The position numbers and the translations under genes are program-made. A DNA stretch of 42,883 nucleotides from contig JAFGXD010000096.1 in NCBI GenBank assembly GCA_016936815.1, forward strand, positions 1 to 42,883. Reading direction: 5' to 3'. Positions 23,640-33,900 of this stretch are shown piece by piece. The DNA is from Bacteroidales bacterium (GTDB taxonomy: Bacteria > Bacteroidota > Bacteroidia > Bacteroidales > GWF2-38-335). The stretch's first letter is position 1. The number at the start of each line of letters is the position of its first letter. The notes under the pieces are model-generated. The model saw only the letters and a program-made list of their open reading frames with translations, did not search any database and had not been told where the DNA came from.

Positions 23640-24413
23640 ATTAACTAGGTAGTACTACCTAATCATTCGACCATAAATATAGGTATTATTTCCTATATAT
23701 TAACACCTATTTGACGTATATTTTACATTAATGGTTGCTTCTTTTACAACAAGAATATATTTTATACACAAAAACAGATAAAAATTAGCAGGGTTTAGAA
23801 AAATTGCAAAAATGTATTAAATTGATAGCTAGCACTATACAAATTTGTTTGTTTCCATAATCTCCATTTTTCATTGATAAAAAATGACAGAATAGGTTTT
23901 TGATAAAAATTAATAAATTGTTGATAAAATGTTGTGGTATAATGGTTAAAGACTATTATTCTTTGGCTTTTGGGCAGTTTCTGTCAATATGGTATTACTT
24001 AATATTCAATCAAAACTAGTTTTGGCTTTCTATTCATGTTTACTTTCAACTTCCCGGTAAGCACTAACACACCTTCTATGGTTGAGCGAAGTCGAAACCA
24101 CCTTTCAAAGCCCCATTGTCCAAACTATCAGATTTATCTTCCGTAGCTTCACCTTTGGGTGAACCATCAAACTATCTTCTCTGTTTTAATTCCCATGGGT
24201 TGAAACCCATGGCTATGATTGGAAAACCACTTCGTGGTTGCAGGTGAACAAACTATACATTTATCTGCCGAAGCTTTTTTCAGACGCCGAAGCTTTAGCT
24301 TAGGTGGTAGCGTAAGTGGTAGCTCAGGTGGACTATCAAATGCCAACTAAAGCCGAGCATCCTCGAAAATTTCATTTTCGGGACTATCAGACTATCACTC
24401 CATCAAACAATTA
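23640..24413. other. Non-coding stretch with a cluster of REP-like palindromes
   Basis: No gene is seen. The first 400 bp are AT-rich. From about 24079 several unrelated short palindromes follow one another: a TGGTTGAGCGAAGTCGAAAC unit (24079-24100), TTCACC/GGTGAA (24148-24163), CCATGGGTT/AACCCATGG (24193-24212), AACCAC/GTGGTT (24225-24239) and CGAAAAT/ATTTTCG (24364-24380). They are linked by phrases such as AAACTATC and GACTATCA. Confidence 0.65.
24079..24380. repeat. REP/BIME-like palindrome cluster
   Basis: At least five different stem-loop sequences occur in 300 bp, higher in GC than their surroundings and downstream of the lipoprotein gene ending at 24414. Such motifs are typical landing or recognition sites of REP-associated transposases, one of which is encoded at 11125-11703. 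That they are its substrates is unproven. Confidence 0.55.
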
Positions 24414-25052
24414 TCATCCCTCAACAACCATCTTCAAATCCCCAATCTTCCAACCTTCTTCGGTATATTCGCCAAATACCAAATAACCTCGATTATGACC
24501 GGCAAAATTAATTGTTAAGAAATATATTCCCAAGGTATTGTCTTTTGTAAAACTTAACGGCGAAATTCTGAAATAGGCCAGACTTGCAAATTTGTCCTTA
24601 TTTTCGGTAAGCTCCTCCTTACTCATTCCTTTTAAATGTGTAAATCGCTTGTCATATTCCAAAGAATCTATTATTGCAGGAAATTCTTTTGTGTTTTCAA
24701 GTAATAAATTTCCTATTAATTCTTTCTGAATTTCATCAGATGTTTCAGCAAACTTTACGTTCTCATGATAGTAGTTGTCGCCGGATAATATATTTAAGTC
24801 CGGATTGAAAAACAAGAAAATAGAATCTGAAATAGCTTCAGGAGAAATTTCTGCCTTTTCAACAATTTCAATATAAGAATTTAAAACCACAAATGGCAAA
24901 GTCGCTTCCAGAAAACCCTTTTCTGCTATATTTCGGTCAAGGGAAATGGCCTCTGCTTTTTCCTCTGTTTTCTTTTCAGTTTTCTTTTCAGTTTCACCAC
25001 AGGAAACAAGAAAAAATAATAGAATTGCTGTTGGATAAATATAGAATTTCAT
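24414..25052 (-). CDS. Lipoprotein of unknown function
   Basis: The 212-aa protein has a lipobox LVSC, so Cys18 would be acylated and the mature protein anchored to a membrane. A short Lys/Glu/Thr-rich linker (about residues 20-35) follows, and then a mixed domain without recognised motifs (FLFFNPDLNILSGDNYYHEN, FASLAYFRISPL). The Bacteroidota rule that an acidic linker favours surface export is not clearly met here, because the linker mixes Lys and Glu. The gene lies 13 bp downstream of the coiled-coil lipoprotein and is surely in the same operon, so the two may act together at the envelope. Confidence 0.75.
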   Translation of the reverse strand: MKFYIYPTAILLFFLVSCGETEKKTEKKTEEKAEAISLDRNIAEKGFLEATLPFVVLNSYIEIVEKAEISPEAISDSIFLFFNPDLNILSGDNYYHENVKFAETSDEIQKELIGNLLLENTKEFPAIIDSLEYDKRFTHLKGMSKEELTENKDKFASLAYFRISPLSFTKDNTLGIYFLTINFAGHNRGYLVFGEYTEEGWKIGDLKMVVEG

Positions 25053-25065
25053 AACGCTTTGTTTT

Positions 25066-25938
25066 TTAATCGATTACAATTACCAAATATTTTGATGTTG
25101 ACCAAAAATCTTTATGATTTAAAATTACAAGCTTATCGAAAGAATCGTCGCAGCAAAACTTATAGGAGTTGGCCGGATGCGTTGTAACTACTCTGGCTTT
25201 CTTGGCGTTAAGAGGAATTTCTTTTAATTCTCTTATGTCTATTTTTGTAAAATAATCTTTGTTAAAATCTTCACGCATTTTTTCTATTTTTCCAATACCT
25301 ATAAAACCACCTTCTTTTGTAATTACTTCATTGTTTTTTAATTCCTTATCTGTTCCGTATACGTAATATGCTGTATTTAACTCTTGGGTTTGTTCTCCAA
25401 TCTTTTCTTCCTGAGCTGTGTTTACTTCTTCCATATTAGCCAGTTCAGTGCTAAGTTTTTCAACAACTATGTCCATGTGAGCTAGTTGGTCTTGCAAATT
25501 ATCAATTTCAACTGTCTTATTTTCAACTATTAATTGCAATTCCTTAATCATTGATTCCAGTTTTCCAATATTTAGGTTTGCAGATTTTAGCTTGCTTTGA
25601 AGATTATTCAACTTTTTCTTATTATCAATCATTAACTCATAAATTGTTTGAATATCTTCATTTATTCTGTCTTTGGCAGATTGTTCCAACTCAATATCTC
25701 CATCTGTTTGCATTGTAATAACCGATTCTTTTTCCTTAATTAAAGCCAGATTTTCCTGAATTTCATCAAAAGATGTCAAAAATTCATTTATTACCTCATC
25801 TTTTTGGGCCGCCTGCTCTTTTAGGGCAGCATTTTCATTTTTCAAACTATCTAAAGTTGCATTACCGGATTCTTCTTTGTTTTCTTCATTGCATGCAAAA
25901 AGAAACAAAAACAGACTAAAGAATAGAATTTTTTTCAT
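25066..25938 (-). CDS. Coiled-coil lipoprotein
   Basis: The 290-aa protein has a lipobox FLFAC (Cys16). Residues about 25-190 are a long, almost unbroken coiled coil with heptad-like spacing (LDSLKNENAALKEQA, LNNLQSKLKSANLNIGKL, IDNLQDQLAHMDIVVEKL). A C-terminal globular domain of about 95 residues starts near NTAYYVYGTDKEL and includes ARVVTTHPANSYKFCC and DKLVILNHKDFWSTSKYLVI. I recall similar proteins in many Bacteroidota, some named as collagen-binding or LysM-associated, but no function is established here. It is the first gene of a two-lipoprotein operon. Confidence 0.75.
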   Translation of the reverse strand: MKKILFFSLFLFLFACNEENKEESGNATLDSLKNENAALKEQAAQKDEVINEFLTSFDEIQENLALIKEKESVITMQTDGDIELEQSAKDRINEDIQTIYELMIDNKKKLNNLQSKLKSANLNIGKLESMIKELQLIVENKTVEIDNLQDQLAHMDIVVEKLSTELANMEEVNTAQEEKIGEQTQELNTAYYVYGTDKELKNNEVITKEGGFIGIGKIEKMREDFNKDYFTKIDIRELKEIPLNAKKARVVTTHPANSYKFCCDDSFDKLVILNHKDFWSTSKYLVIVID

Positions 25939-25967
25939 GGTTGAATTTTTTAAGTTTTTTGTAAAAG

Positions 25968-25975
25968 CAAAATTA
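25968..25975 (-). promoter_or_regulatory. Putative -7 element for the lipoprotein operon
   Basis: The minus strand reads TAATTTTG (TAnnTTTG), 30 bp before the ATG of the coiled-coil lipoprotein. Confidence 0.4.
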
Positions 25976-26014
25976 TTAAATTCTTCGTAATTTATTTATA
26001 ATGAAGACTTTTTT

Positions 26015-26506
26015 TTAACGTTTTATTTCAAGCAGTTCCAAATTTTTAATAATACCATTTTCAATTTGAAATCTAACTGCAGTTCTAACCATATGAAGCC
26101 CCGATTTACCTGCAGCTCCGGGGTTTATATGCAAAAGGTTTAGCTTATTATCGTGAATTACTTTTAAAATATGCGAATGACCTGAAATAAATAATCCGGG
26201 CGGATTTCTTTGAATTTCTGAATAAACAGCCCTGTCGTATCTTCCGGGATAACCGCCAATATGAGTTATCCAAACATCAAGACCTTCACAAATAAATCGT
26301 AAATGTTCGGGGTAAATTCTTCTAATTTCATGTCCGTCAATATTTCCGTAAACGGCTTTTAATGGTTTATGTGCTGCCAGTAAATCTGCTGTTTGAATAT
26401 TTCCAATATCGCCTGCATGCCATATTTCATCGCAATTGTTGAAAAAATTAAGAATCTTATCATCAACAAAGGTATGTGTATCGGAAAGCAAGCCTATGGT
26501 TTTCAT
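26015..26506 (-). CDS. YfcE/MJ0936-family metallophosphoesterase
   Basis: The 163-aa protein is read from the ATG at 26506 (MKTIGLLSDTHTF); the longer frame to 26572 would run through the promoter. It carries the calcineurin-like metallophosphoesterase motifs in order: SDTH, HAGDI, GNIDG and SGHSH. The family hydrolyses phosphodiesters or phosphomonoesters using two metals, and many members are small cytoplasmic phosphodiesterases. The physiological substrate is unknown. It diverges from rsmE over a compact promoter region. Confidence 0.9.
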   Translation of the reverse strand: MKTIGLLSDTHTFVDDKILNFFNNCDEIWHAGDIGNIQTADLLAAHKPLKAVYGNIDGHEIRRIYPEHLRFICEGLDVWITHIGGYPGRYDRAVYSEIQRNPPGLFISGHSHILKVIHDNKLNLLHINPGAAGKSGLHMVRTAVRFQIENGIIKNLELLEIKR

Positions 26507-26531
26507 ATTGTTGTAATTGAGTTTGTTAAAT

Positions 26532-26568
26532 TTTGCAAATAGACGTAAAATTTTTATAGGTTTGCAAA
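26532..26568. promoter_or_regulatory. Overlapping divergent promoters of rsmE and the phosphoesterase gene
   Basis: For rsmE (+): TTTG at 26532-26535, a 21-bp spacer and TAGGTTTG at 26557-26564. For the minus gene: TTTG (complement of 26565-26568), a 21-bp spacer and TCTATTTG (complement of 26536-26543), one base off consensus. Each -33 element of one promoter abuts the -7 element of the other in a TTTGCAAA octamer. Confidence 0.65.
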
Positions 26569-26586
26569 ACAATCAAAGTTAAGAAA

Positions 26587-27324
26587 ATGCACGTATTTTA
26601 CACACCAAAATTAAGCGGAAATTTTTATATACTTAACGAGGAAGAGTCGAAACATTGCGCCCGTTCACTTAGACTGCCTATTGGAGAAACTGTACAATTA
26701 ATTGATGGTGAAGGCGGTTACTATTTGGCTAAACTTGCTGAAAATTCCCCAAAAGCCTGTATTTTAGAAATCTTATCGAATGTACAAGATTACGGCAAAA
26801 GAAATTATTGGCTTCACATAGCAATTGCTCCTACAAAAAACATAGATCGTTTTGAGTGGTTTTTAGAAAAGGCTACCGAGATTGGAATAGATGAAATTAC
26901 ACCAATTTATTGCGACCATTCCGAAAGAAAGCAAATAAAGCCTGAAAGACTCGAAAAAATTCTTGTTTCAGCAGCAAAACAATCGATAAATGCCTTTTTG
27001 CCCAAGCTAAATGAAATGACTGATTTTAAAAAACTTGTAAATCAATTAGATAGTGCAGTAACCTATATTGCTCATTGTGCCGATGGAACAAAAACAGCTT
27101 TGTCAGAAATTAGAAATGAGCAAACAACTGTATTAATAGGTCCCGAAGGCGATTTTTCTCAAAAAGAAATTGATTTGTGCAGAGAAAAAGGAATAACAGA
27201 AGTGAGTTTGGGGAATTCCCGTCTGCGTACCGAAACAGCAGGAATTGTTGCATGTCATACTGTTTGTTTGGTTAATAATTTATCAAACATTTCCATTTCA
27301 AGTGGAAAAAGTGGAAAATATTAG
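26587..27324 (+). CDS. rsmE: 16S rRNA (uracil-1498-N3)-methyltransferase
   Basis: This 245-aa SPOUT methyltransferase uses S-adenosylmethionine to methylate N3 of U1498 in 16S rRNA of the 30S subunit. The N-terminal PUA-like part contains SKHCARSLRLPIGE, and the C-terminal knot has the signatures LIGPEGDFSQKE and SLGNSRLRTETA. Length matches the family. The start at 26587 lies just after a consensus promoter. The gene converges on the Ppx/GppA gene with a single base between the stop codons. Confidence 0.95.
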   Translation: MHVFYTPKLSGNFYILNEEESKHCARSLRLPIGETVQLIDGEGGYYLAKLAENSPKACILEILSNVQDYGKRNYWLHIAIAPTKNIDRFEWFLEKATEIGIDEITPIYCDHSERKQIKPERLEKILVSAAKQSINAFLPKLNEMTDFKKLVNQLDSAVTYIAHCADGTKTALSEIRNEQTTVLIGPEGDFSQKEIDLCREKGITEVSLGNSRLRTETAGIVACHTVCLVNNLSNISISSGKSGKY

Positions 27325-27325
27325 G

Positions 27326-28255
27326 CTATTTTCTGATGCAGGATTGCAAAATAAGACCTTCTTTTAAAGAATAATCCGATTGAATTAAATTTTCAATTGG
27401 AAGTTTTTGAAGCAAATGATTTACAAAAATGCTAGCCAGATGAATCATTTCAACACGCATTAATTCAAGACCCCTCATCTTTTTTCTTTCTTCTGAAGTT
27501 GTGCTAATAAACTGCGAATGAAGATGATAAAACTGGTTTAACGGGATTCTGAAACTTGTAATATTTTCCAAGACTCGGGTTGCATAGTATTCATAAGTTA
27601 TCATTGTTGCAAAGCTATCGAAAGAACCGGAGGAGCCTATAAGTGTTTCAACTTCAAATTTTTTACACTTTTCATATAATTCTGTGAGATGTTCGTCGAA
27701 GTATTTTTCCATTGCAAGAATTTCCTGTGGCAAAATTGGGTCTGAAGGTTGAAATCGTTCTAAAACTCTACTCATTCCAAGCATGTAGGATTTTTTCCAA
27801 ACTATTTCGCTTTCGTTAGCAATAATAAATTCGTTGCTCCCTCCTCCAATATCCAACATAAGCACATATTCCGAATCAAGTTGAACTGCATTTTTAATAC
27901 CATAATAGGTGTATTCGGCTTCCATTTCACCTGTAATTATCTCTATATCAAGTCCAAGCTCGCATTTTACTTGATTAATAAACTCTTCGCTATTGTAAGC
28001 TGTTCGCAGGGCTGAAGTTCCATAAGCACTTATTTTTTCCGGATTAAAGCTTTTGGCAGTAACTAAATGCTCTTGTAATGCAACTAAACCTCTTTCCATT
28101 GCATCGGGCATTATTATTCCTTTGTTTATTCCATTCATGCCAAGTTTAACAGGAATTTTGTCACGATGTTTAATTGTAAAGTGGCAATTTTCATCAACAT
28201 CTGCCACAATAAGATTAAAAGTATTTGTGCCTAGGTCAATTATTGCCGTTCTCAT
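27326..28255 (-). CDS. Ppx/GppA-family phosphatase (exopolyphosphatase-like)
   Basis: The 309-aa protein is of the short Ppx/GppA type (ASKHA fold) without the C-terminal HD domain. Phosphate-binding loops are visible in IIDLGTNTFNLIV at the N-terminus and MLDIGGGSNEFII in the middle, with the conserved Glu in ITGEMEAEYTYYG. It would release phosphate from polyphosphate or convert pppGpp to ppGpp; which of these is not decidable. It lies 4 bp after the ABC permease stop and is the last gene of a three-gene operon with it. Confidence 0.9.
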   Translation of the reverse strand: MRTAIIDLGTNTFNLIVADVDENCHFTIKHRDKIPVKLGMNGINKGIIMPDAMERGLVALQEHLVTAKSFNPEKISAYGTSALRTAYNSEEFINQVKCELGLDIEIITGEMEAEYTYYGIKNAVQLDSEYVLMLDIGGGSNEFIIANESEIVWKKSYMLGMSRVLERFQPSDPILPQEILAMEKYFDEHLTELYEKCKKFEVETLIGSSGSFDSFATMITYEYYATRVLENITSFRIPLNQFYHLHSQFISTTSEERKKMRGLELMRVEMIHLASIFVNHLLQKLPIENLIQSDYSLKEGLILQSCIRK

Positions 28256-28259
28256 TGCT

Positions 28260-29960
28260 CTAACCTTTATATTTCAACCATTTCCAAAGTTCTTTATAGC
28301 TAACTTTTTTGCCGTACATTAGAATTCCGGTACGATAAATTCTTGCTGAAAGCCAAGCAACAAAAAGGAAAGTTATTAAAAGAAGGCTCATAGAAAGGAT
28401 AATTTCTGAAACCGGTATTTCGTAAGGAATTCTGGCCATCATTGCAATTGGTGAAGTAAAAGGAATTATTGAAAGCCAGAAAGCCACCGGGCCATCAGGG
28501 TTTTGTACAATTACCGGAATGCTGATAATACTCAAAATTATTGGAATAGTAATAGGCATCATAAATTGCTGAGTGTCGGTTTCGGCATCAACAGCCGAGC
28601 CCACCGCAGCAAACAGAGAAGCGTAAAGCAAATAACCGAAAACAAAAAAGAAAATAAAAAGCAAAATTACATATCCAAAAACAATATCGCTAAGGCTTTC
28701 TATTTGATCTAGAATACTTTGCTCTGCTGTTGGCATTTGCATAGATTGATCCATATTTACACCATTTACCCCAGGAGTATTCATTAATTGTTCTTGTTGA
28801 GCAATTTGTTGATCGGAAATAACTGCCGGTTCAGATAAATATGATTTTAAACCGGAGATAATTGCAAAAGTAAGCAAGACCCAAAGCAAAAACTGAGTTA
28901 GTCCAACCATTGCAATACCAACAATCTTACCCATCATTAGTTGGTAAGGTTTAACAGAAGATACAATTATTTCTACAATTCTGCTTGTTTTTTCTTCAAT
29001 TACACCCCTCATAACCTGAACACCGTACATAAAAATGAAAATATAAATAAGGAATCCTGCAATAAAGCCAATCATTTGTTTTAGTTCGGCCTGACTTTCT
29101 GAAAATCCATCATCTTGCATTACGCTAAACCCAACGGTGAAGTTTTTTCTTGCTTTATTAAGAACTTCAATATCAACTTTTTCGGAAATTAAAATCATTC
29201 GTTCCACCTCTTTTTCCATAGAAAGTCTTACGTAATTTTGCAAGCCTGTATGTATTTCATCTTTAGAATACATTTGAACGCCCGAGAAGTTTTTGTTGTA
29301 GAAAGTTTCAGGGATTTCGAGGACTGCATCGTATTTCGATTCTCCTGTTTTTAGTTCAGCAAGAAGAGTATCTTTATTTACATCTCTTAGGAAAACAAAT
29401 TTGTAGAATCGGGAATCGGGAATCATATTAACAAAAAACTTATCTCTTTTAATGCAGTTTTCGGCAATAATATCGTAGGCTTCAATATATTGTTCCGAAA
29501 AAAGTTTTTTAAGAGAATCGGCGGGAATGTTTTTGGAATAAGTATCTAAAACCTTAATCTTAAGTTGATCTAAGACTCCTGTAACCTTTTCGGGGTTGAA
29601 AAAGACTTCAAAATCGTCAATTTTGGCAATAAAATAATTTAATGCTTCGAAAATTCCTGCAACACTGTCTTCCGAATATTTTTCATCGAATGGAAGAACT
29701 TGCCTGGATAAATCCATTAAGGTAAATATTGAATCGGTTTTAGAATTGGCATTGTGGTTAAGAGCAGAACTGTTGAACATGTTTTGCTGATCGATTACAG
29801 CAATTAGTTTAGAATCTTCTCCGGCAATTTTTTGCAGCCAAATTGGCACGATAAACAAAGCAGCCAAAAGAAGAGGACCAATAATGGTCATTATAATAAA
29901 AGATTTCTTTTTAATTCTTGAAAAATACTCTCTATTAATAATCAAAGATATTTTACTCAT
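28260..29960 (-). CDS. ABC-2 type transporter permease (NatB-like)
   Basis: The 566-aa membrane protein has one N-terminal membrane segment (about 20-45), a large extracytoplasmic domain (about 50-305) and five or more membrane segments in the C-terminal half (for example IGFIAGFLIYIFIFMYGVQV and VIEEKTSRIVEIIVSSVKPY, the latter a typical ABC-2 signature next to the membrane). This matches the NatB/ABC-2 exporters linked to sodium or drug efflux. The start codon overlaps the end of the ATPase gene by 8 bp, so the two form one transporter. The substrate is unknown. Confidence 0.9.
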   Translation of the reverse strand: MSKISLIINREYFSRIKKKSFIIMTIIGPLLLAALFIVPIWLQKIAGEDSKLIAVIDQQNMFNSSALNHNANSKTDSIFTLMDLSRQVLPFDEKYSEDSVAGIFEALNYFIAKIDDFEVFFNPEKVTGVLDQLKIKVLDTYSKNIPADSLKKLFSEQYIEAYDIIAENCIKRDKFFVNMIPDSRFYKFVFLRDVNKDTLLAELKTGESKYDAVLEIPETFYNKNFSGVQMYSKDEIHTGLQNYVRLSMEKEVERMILISEKVDIEVLNKARKNFTVGFSVMQDDGFSESQAELKQMIGFIAGFLIYIFIFMYGVQVMRGVIEEKTSRIVEIIVSSVKPYQLMMGKIVGIAMVGLTQFLLWVLLTFAIISGLKSYLSEPAVISDQQIAQQEQLMNTPGVNGVNMDQSMQMPTAEQSILDQIESLSDIVFGYVILLFIFFFVFGYLLYASLFAAVGSAVDAETDTQQFMMPITIPIILSIISIPVIVQNPDGPVAFWLSIIPFTSPIAMMARIPYEIPVSEIILSMSLLLITFLFVAWLSARIYRTGILMYGKKVSYKELWKWLKYKG

Positions 29961-30927
29961 GGCTATTTCCCTCCATCTTTAGTTTAAGATTTGTTTCTTC
30001 AACAGCTTTAATAAATACATCGTTCATGCTTGGTATTTGTTCATTAAAAGAAACAATGTTGCCAATATCTAATAAATTGGATATAAGCTGATTAGTTTTT
30101 ACGTTTTCTATTAACTTTAGAGTTAATTTATGGCCTGAGTCAATTTCTTTGTGATTTAGAATTTCATAACTTGAAGAAAGAGTTAATTGAGGAAGATTAA
30201 TTTTTCCGGAAAATTCTATATCGAAAATATTTGCTTTGTACTTATTTCTTATCTCATTAATTTCGCCCTGAAGAATATTTTTCGATTTATTAATTAGAGC
30301 AATGTTGTCGCATAATTCTTCAACAGAGCCCATATTATGTGTAGAGAAAATAATTGTAGAACCTTCGTTTCTAAGATTTAATATTTCCTGTTTCACCAAG
30401 TTGGCATTAATTGGATCGAAACCGCTAAAAGGTTCATCGAATATAAGTAAATCGGGTTTATGAAGAACGGTAATAATAAATTGGACTTTCTGTTGCATAC
30501 CTTTAGAAAGCTCTTCCACTTTTTTGTCCCACCAGGCTGTAATGTCGAATTTTTCGAACCAAATTTTCAGTCTTTTCATTGCCTCTCGTTTGGGCAAATC
30601 TTTAAGTTGGGCAAGATATAAAGCTTGTTCACCAACTTTCATTTTTTTATATAAACCTCTTTCTTCAGGCAAATACCCAATCCTGGAAATATGTGAGGGG
30701 TCAAGTTTTTTACCTTCAAAAAATAGGCTTCCGGAATCGGGGCCGGTAATTTGATTAATAATTCTTATGAGGGTAGTTTTTCCGGCTCCATTGGGTCCTA
30801 ATAGTCCGAAAATTTTTCCTTTTTCCACAGAAATACTCACATCATCTAATGCTAAATGGTTAGAGTATTGCTTTGAAACTCCCTCAGCTTTAAATAGTTC
30901 CATCATTTTCTTTATCTGTTTATTCAT
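29953..30927 (-). CDS. ABC transporter ATP-binding protein (NatA-like)
   Basis: The 324-aa ATPase has Walker A GPNGAGKT (44-51), a signature loop LSKGM (140-144), Walker B LLIFDEP (160-166) and the H-loop STHNMG. The C-terminal third (about 225-324) is the extension typical of NatA-type exporters. It powers the permease encoded directly downstream. An ATG eight codons in would also fit the usual start (MELFKAEGVSK). Confidence 0.92.
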   Translation of the reverse strand: MNKQIKKMMELFKAEGVSKQYSNHLALDDVSISVEKGKIFGLLGPNGAGKTTLIRIINQITGPDSGSLFFEGKKLDPSHISRIGYLPEERGLYKKMKVGEQALYLAQLKDLPKREAMKRLKIWFEKFDITAWWDKKVEELSKGMQQKVQFIITVLHKPDLLIFDEPFSGFDPINANLVKQEILNLRNEGSTIIFSTHNMGSVEELCDNIALINKSKNILQGEINEIRNKYKANIFDIEFSGKINLPQLTLSSSYEILNHKEIDSGHKLTLKLIENVKTNQLISNLLDIGNIVSFNEQIPSMNDVFIKAVEETNLKLKMEGNSHE

Positions 30928-30962
30928 TCAATAGACCGTCAAAAGACTATCTAATAATGCTA

Positions 30963-30970
30963 CAAAGTTA
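30963..30970 (-). promoter_or_regulatory. Putative -7 element for the natA-natB-ppx operon
   Basis: The minus strand reads TAACTTTG (TAnnTTTG), 36 bp before the ATG of the ATPase gene. Confidence 0.45.
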
Positions 30971-30987
30971 GAAATAAGTTTTTAGTT

Positions 30988-33900
30988 TTACTGTTTTTTT
31001 AAGATCGCATTAATCTCCTTATACAAATCGTTTGTTTTAAGTGGTTTGGTAAGAAATTTGTCAAAAAACTTTGTACCCTTTTCAATATCATTGGAGAGCG
31101 CATAGGCAGTAAGTGCTATTATTGGGATTTTATTTTTCTTGTTTATTTCTTCTGCAACTTTGTACCCATCCATATCAGGAAGTTTTATGTCCATCAATAT
31201 TAGGTCTATTTCTTTATTATTTTCAACTACTTTAATTGCCTCTCTACCCGTTTTAGACCATATTAGGTTTACATTAGAGGGCTCCAGAGCAAAATGAAGA
31301 TATTCAAAGTTTGCCGGTTCATCTTCAACAACCAAAATAGTTTTATTAGACCAATTTACACCTGAAATATCATCGGTTACGTCTATAAAATACTTATTTT
31401 CTTCAGGAGGAACAAAAGGTATTTCAACCACAAATTCCGATCCTTTACCTAACATTGAACTAACAAAAATTTTTCCATTTAGTAATTCAACTATTCCTTT
31501 AGAAATGCTTAAACCAAGCCCTGTACCTCCATGTTTACGAGTATCGGAATCGTCGACTTGCGAAAATCTTCCAAAAATATACTCTAACTTATCTTCCGGA
31601 ATTCCTATTCCTGTATCTTTAACAAAGAAGCAAAGATTTTTGTTCTTTATTTTGTAACCAAACTCAATACTTCCTTCTTTTGTGAATTTTAAAGCATTGT
31701 GTAACAAATTATTAAGAACCTGTTCAACTCGCAATTCATCAGAAACAATTTTAGACTCTTCATCTTCAAGGTCGGTATGAAGAATTATTTTTACATCTTT
31801 ATTGTTTGATTTTTTCAGTAAGTCGAATTTCAATTTAAGTTTGCGAAGTAGATCGTTAATTGAGAATTCAAATTTTTCAATTTCAAGTTGATTGGCTTCA
31901 ATTTTTGAAATATCAATAATATCTTCAATAATATTTAGTAATTGATTTCCGCTTGTATTAATAATTTCAACAAACTGATTTCTTTGTTCATAAGGTATGT
32001 CGGGTTTTCTAAGCAAATCGGCAAAGCCAATTATTGCATTCATTGGAGTTCTTATTTCGTGGCTCATATTTGCCAGAAAAGCAGATTTTAGTCTGTCGGC
32101 TTCCTCGGCTTTCTCTTTGGCTAAAATAAGTTCCTGCTCGGTTTCTTTAAGTTTAGAGATATCTATGGTAACACACAAAACGGCATGAACCTCGCCGCGT
32201 GGGTTAAAAATTGGATGAATTGTATAGAGAGCGTCGAATGGTTTACCATTTTTTCTAACCAATTTCTTTTCCATAGAAATACCATGTCTGGTCTTTCCGA
32301 GTTGTTCAATAATATTCGAAAATACTTCCGACTCTGTTTCGGGATGTATTTTTTTTATTGAATTACCTAAAATTTCGTTTCTGTTATAGAGGAAGATATT
32401 TTCGGCTCCGGGGCTAAACTCTAAAATTTTTGGGTTAGAATCTGCTGTTGCGAGAATAAAAGATACATTTTCGGCAGAATCGAAAATTACTTTAAGTTTC
32501 TCTTGTTCAGCTCTAAGAGCCGATTCTGATTCTATTCTTTCTGTAATGTCTTTTGAAATGCCTCTAAATCCAACAATTTTATTTTTATTATCATTAATCT
32601 GTACGGCAGTAGTTTCCATAATTAGTTTTCTGCCGTCCTTTGTAATCATTAGAGTTATTACATCAATAATGTCTCTTTTTTTCCTTATAGCTGAATCAAA
32701 AACAGCTTTAGATTCCTCTGCATTTTCTTTTGGCATTATGCTGAAAATGCTTTTTCCAATTAAATCATTCGGTTCATATCCAAGCAAATCAATAATTTTT
32801 TCTGAAATATTAATAAAAATCGCATTGGAATCAATTTCCCAAATAATATCGGATGAAATTTCCAGAAGCGATCGTAATTTTTCTTCAGATTCTTTAAGAG
32901 CCTTTTGATCTTTTATTCTATCGGAAATATCTTTTGTAATTGCAATTATATGTGGTTTTCCACTAATGTAAATAAGATTAGCAGAAATTAAACCGGTTAA
33001 TGATGAACCATTTATAGATAGAAATTCTGCCTGCATATTTTTTACAAACCCCTGTGTTTGTAGCAATTGCACAAACTTTTTTCTATCGGATGAGTTTTTC
33101 CAAACCTTAACTTCTTCCACAGTTTTTCCGTGAACCAATTCCTGATTAAAGCCGGTCATTTCCTCGAAACCTTTATTTACGGCAATAGATTTTCCATCTT
33201 CAAGGCGACTTATATTCATAGCATCGGGACTTGTTTCGAAAGCAATTCTAAATTTCTCTTCCGATTCTCTAAGAGCAAGTTCTGCCTCTACTTTTTTAGA
33301 GATATCTCGAACAGCAAAAACAATAACTTTTTTTCCCTGATATTTATATGATTTTTTCTGAATTTCAGCAGGGAACAAATCTCCTTTTTTTCTAACACCC
33401 ACACATTCAAAAGGTTCGTTATTATTAATGTTATCCATTGATAGCAAATTACAATCACTTGAAGGGTCGAAAAGACGATTTATTTCCAAGCCAATCATAT
33501 CGAATGATTCGGCAAATCCAAACATTTTTGCGGCAGATTTGTTAGCCTGCACAATTATTCCCTTATCAATAAAAAATAGAGATTCGAAAGTAGCTTCGGA
33601 AAGTGCTCTGTTTTTTTCTTCAATATGAATTCTTTCCGTTAAATCGTGAAAAACACCATAGGAGCCTTTAAAAACTCCATTTTCATCGTAATTGGCAACA
33701 ACCTTTAGCTGACCGTAAATTTTTCTTCCATTTTTAGTTACCCATTCTGTTTCGTAATCAACTCGTCCTTCTTCTAGCAATATCCTATGAACTTCGGGGT
33801 CAAATCTTTGAATTTTTTCTGAGGGAGCAAAAAACGAGGAAACATGCTTGCCTATTACTTCCTCGCGGGTGTAGCCCAAATTATCGCAAAAAGCATCGTT

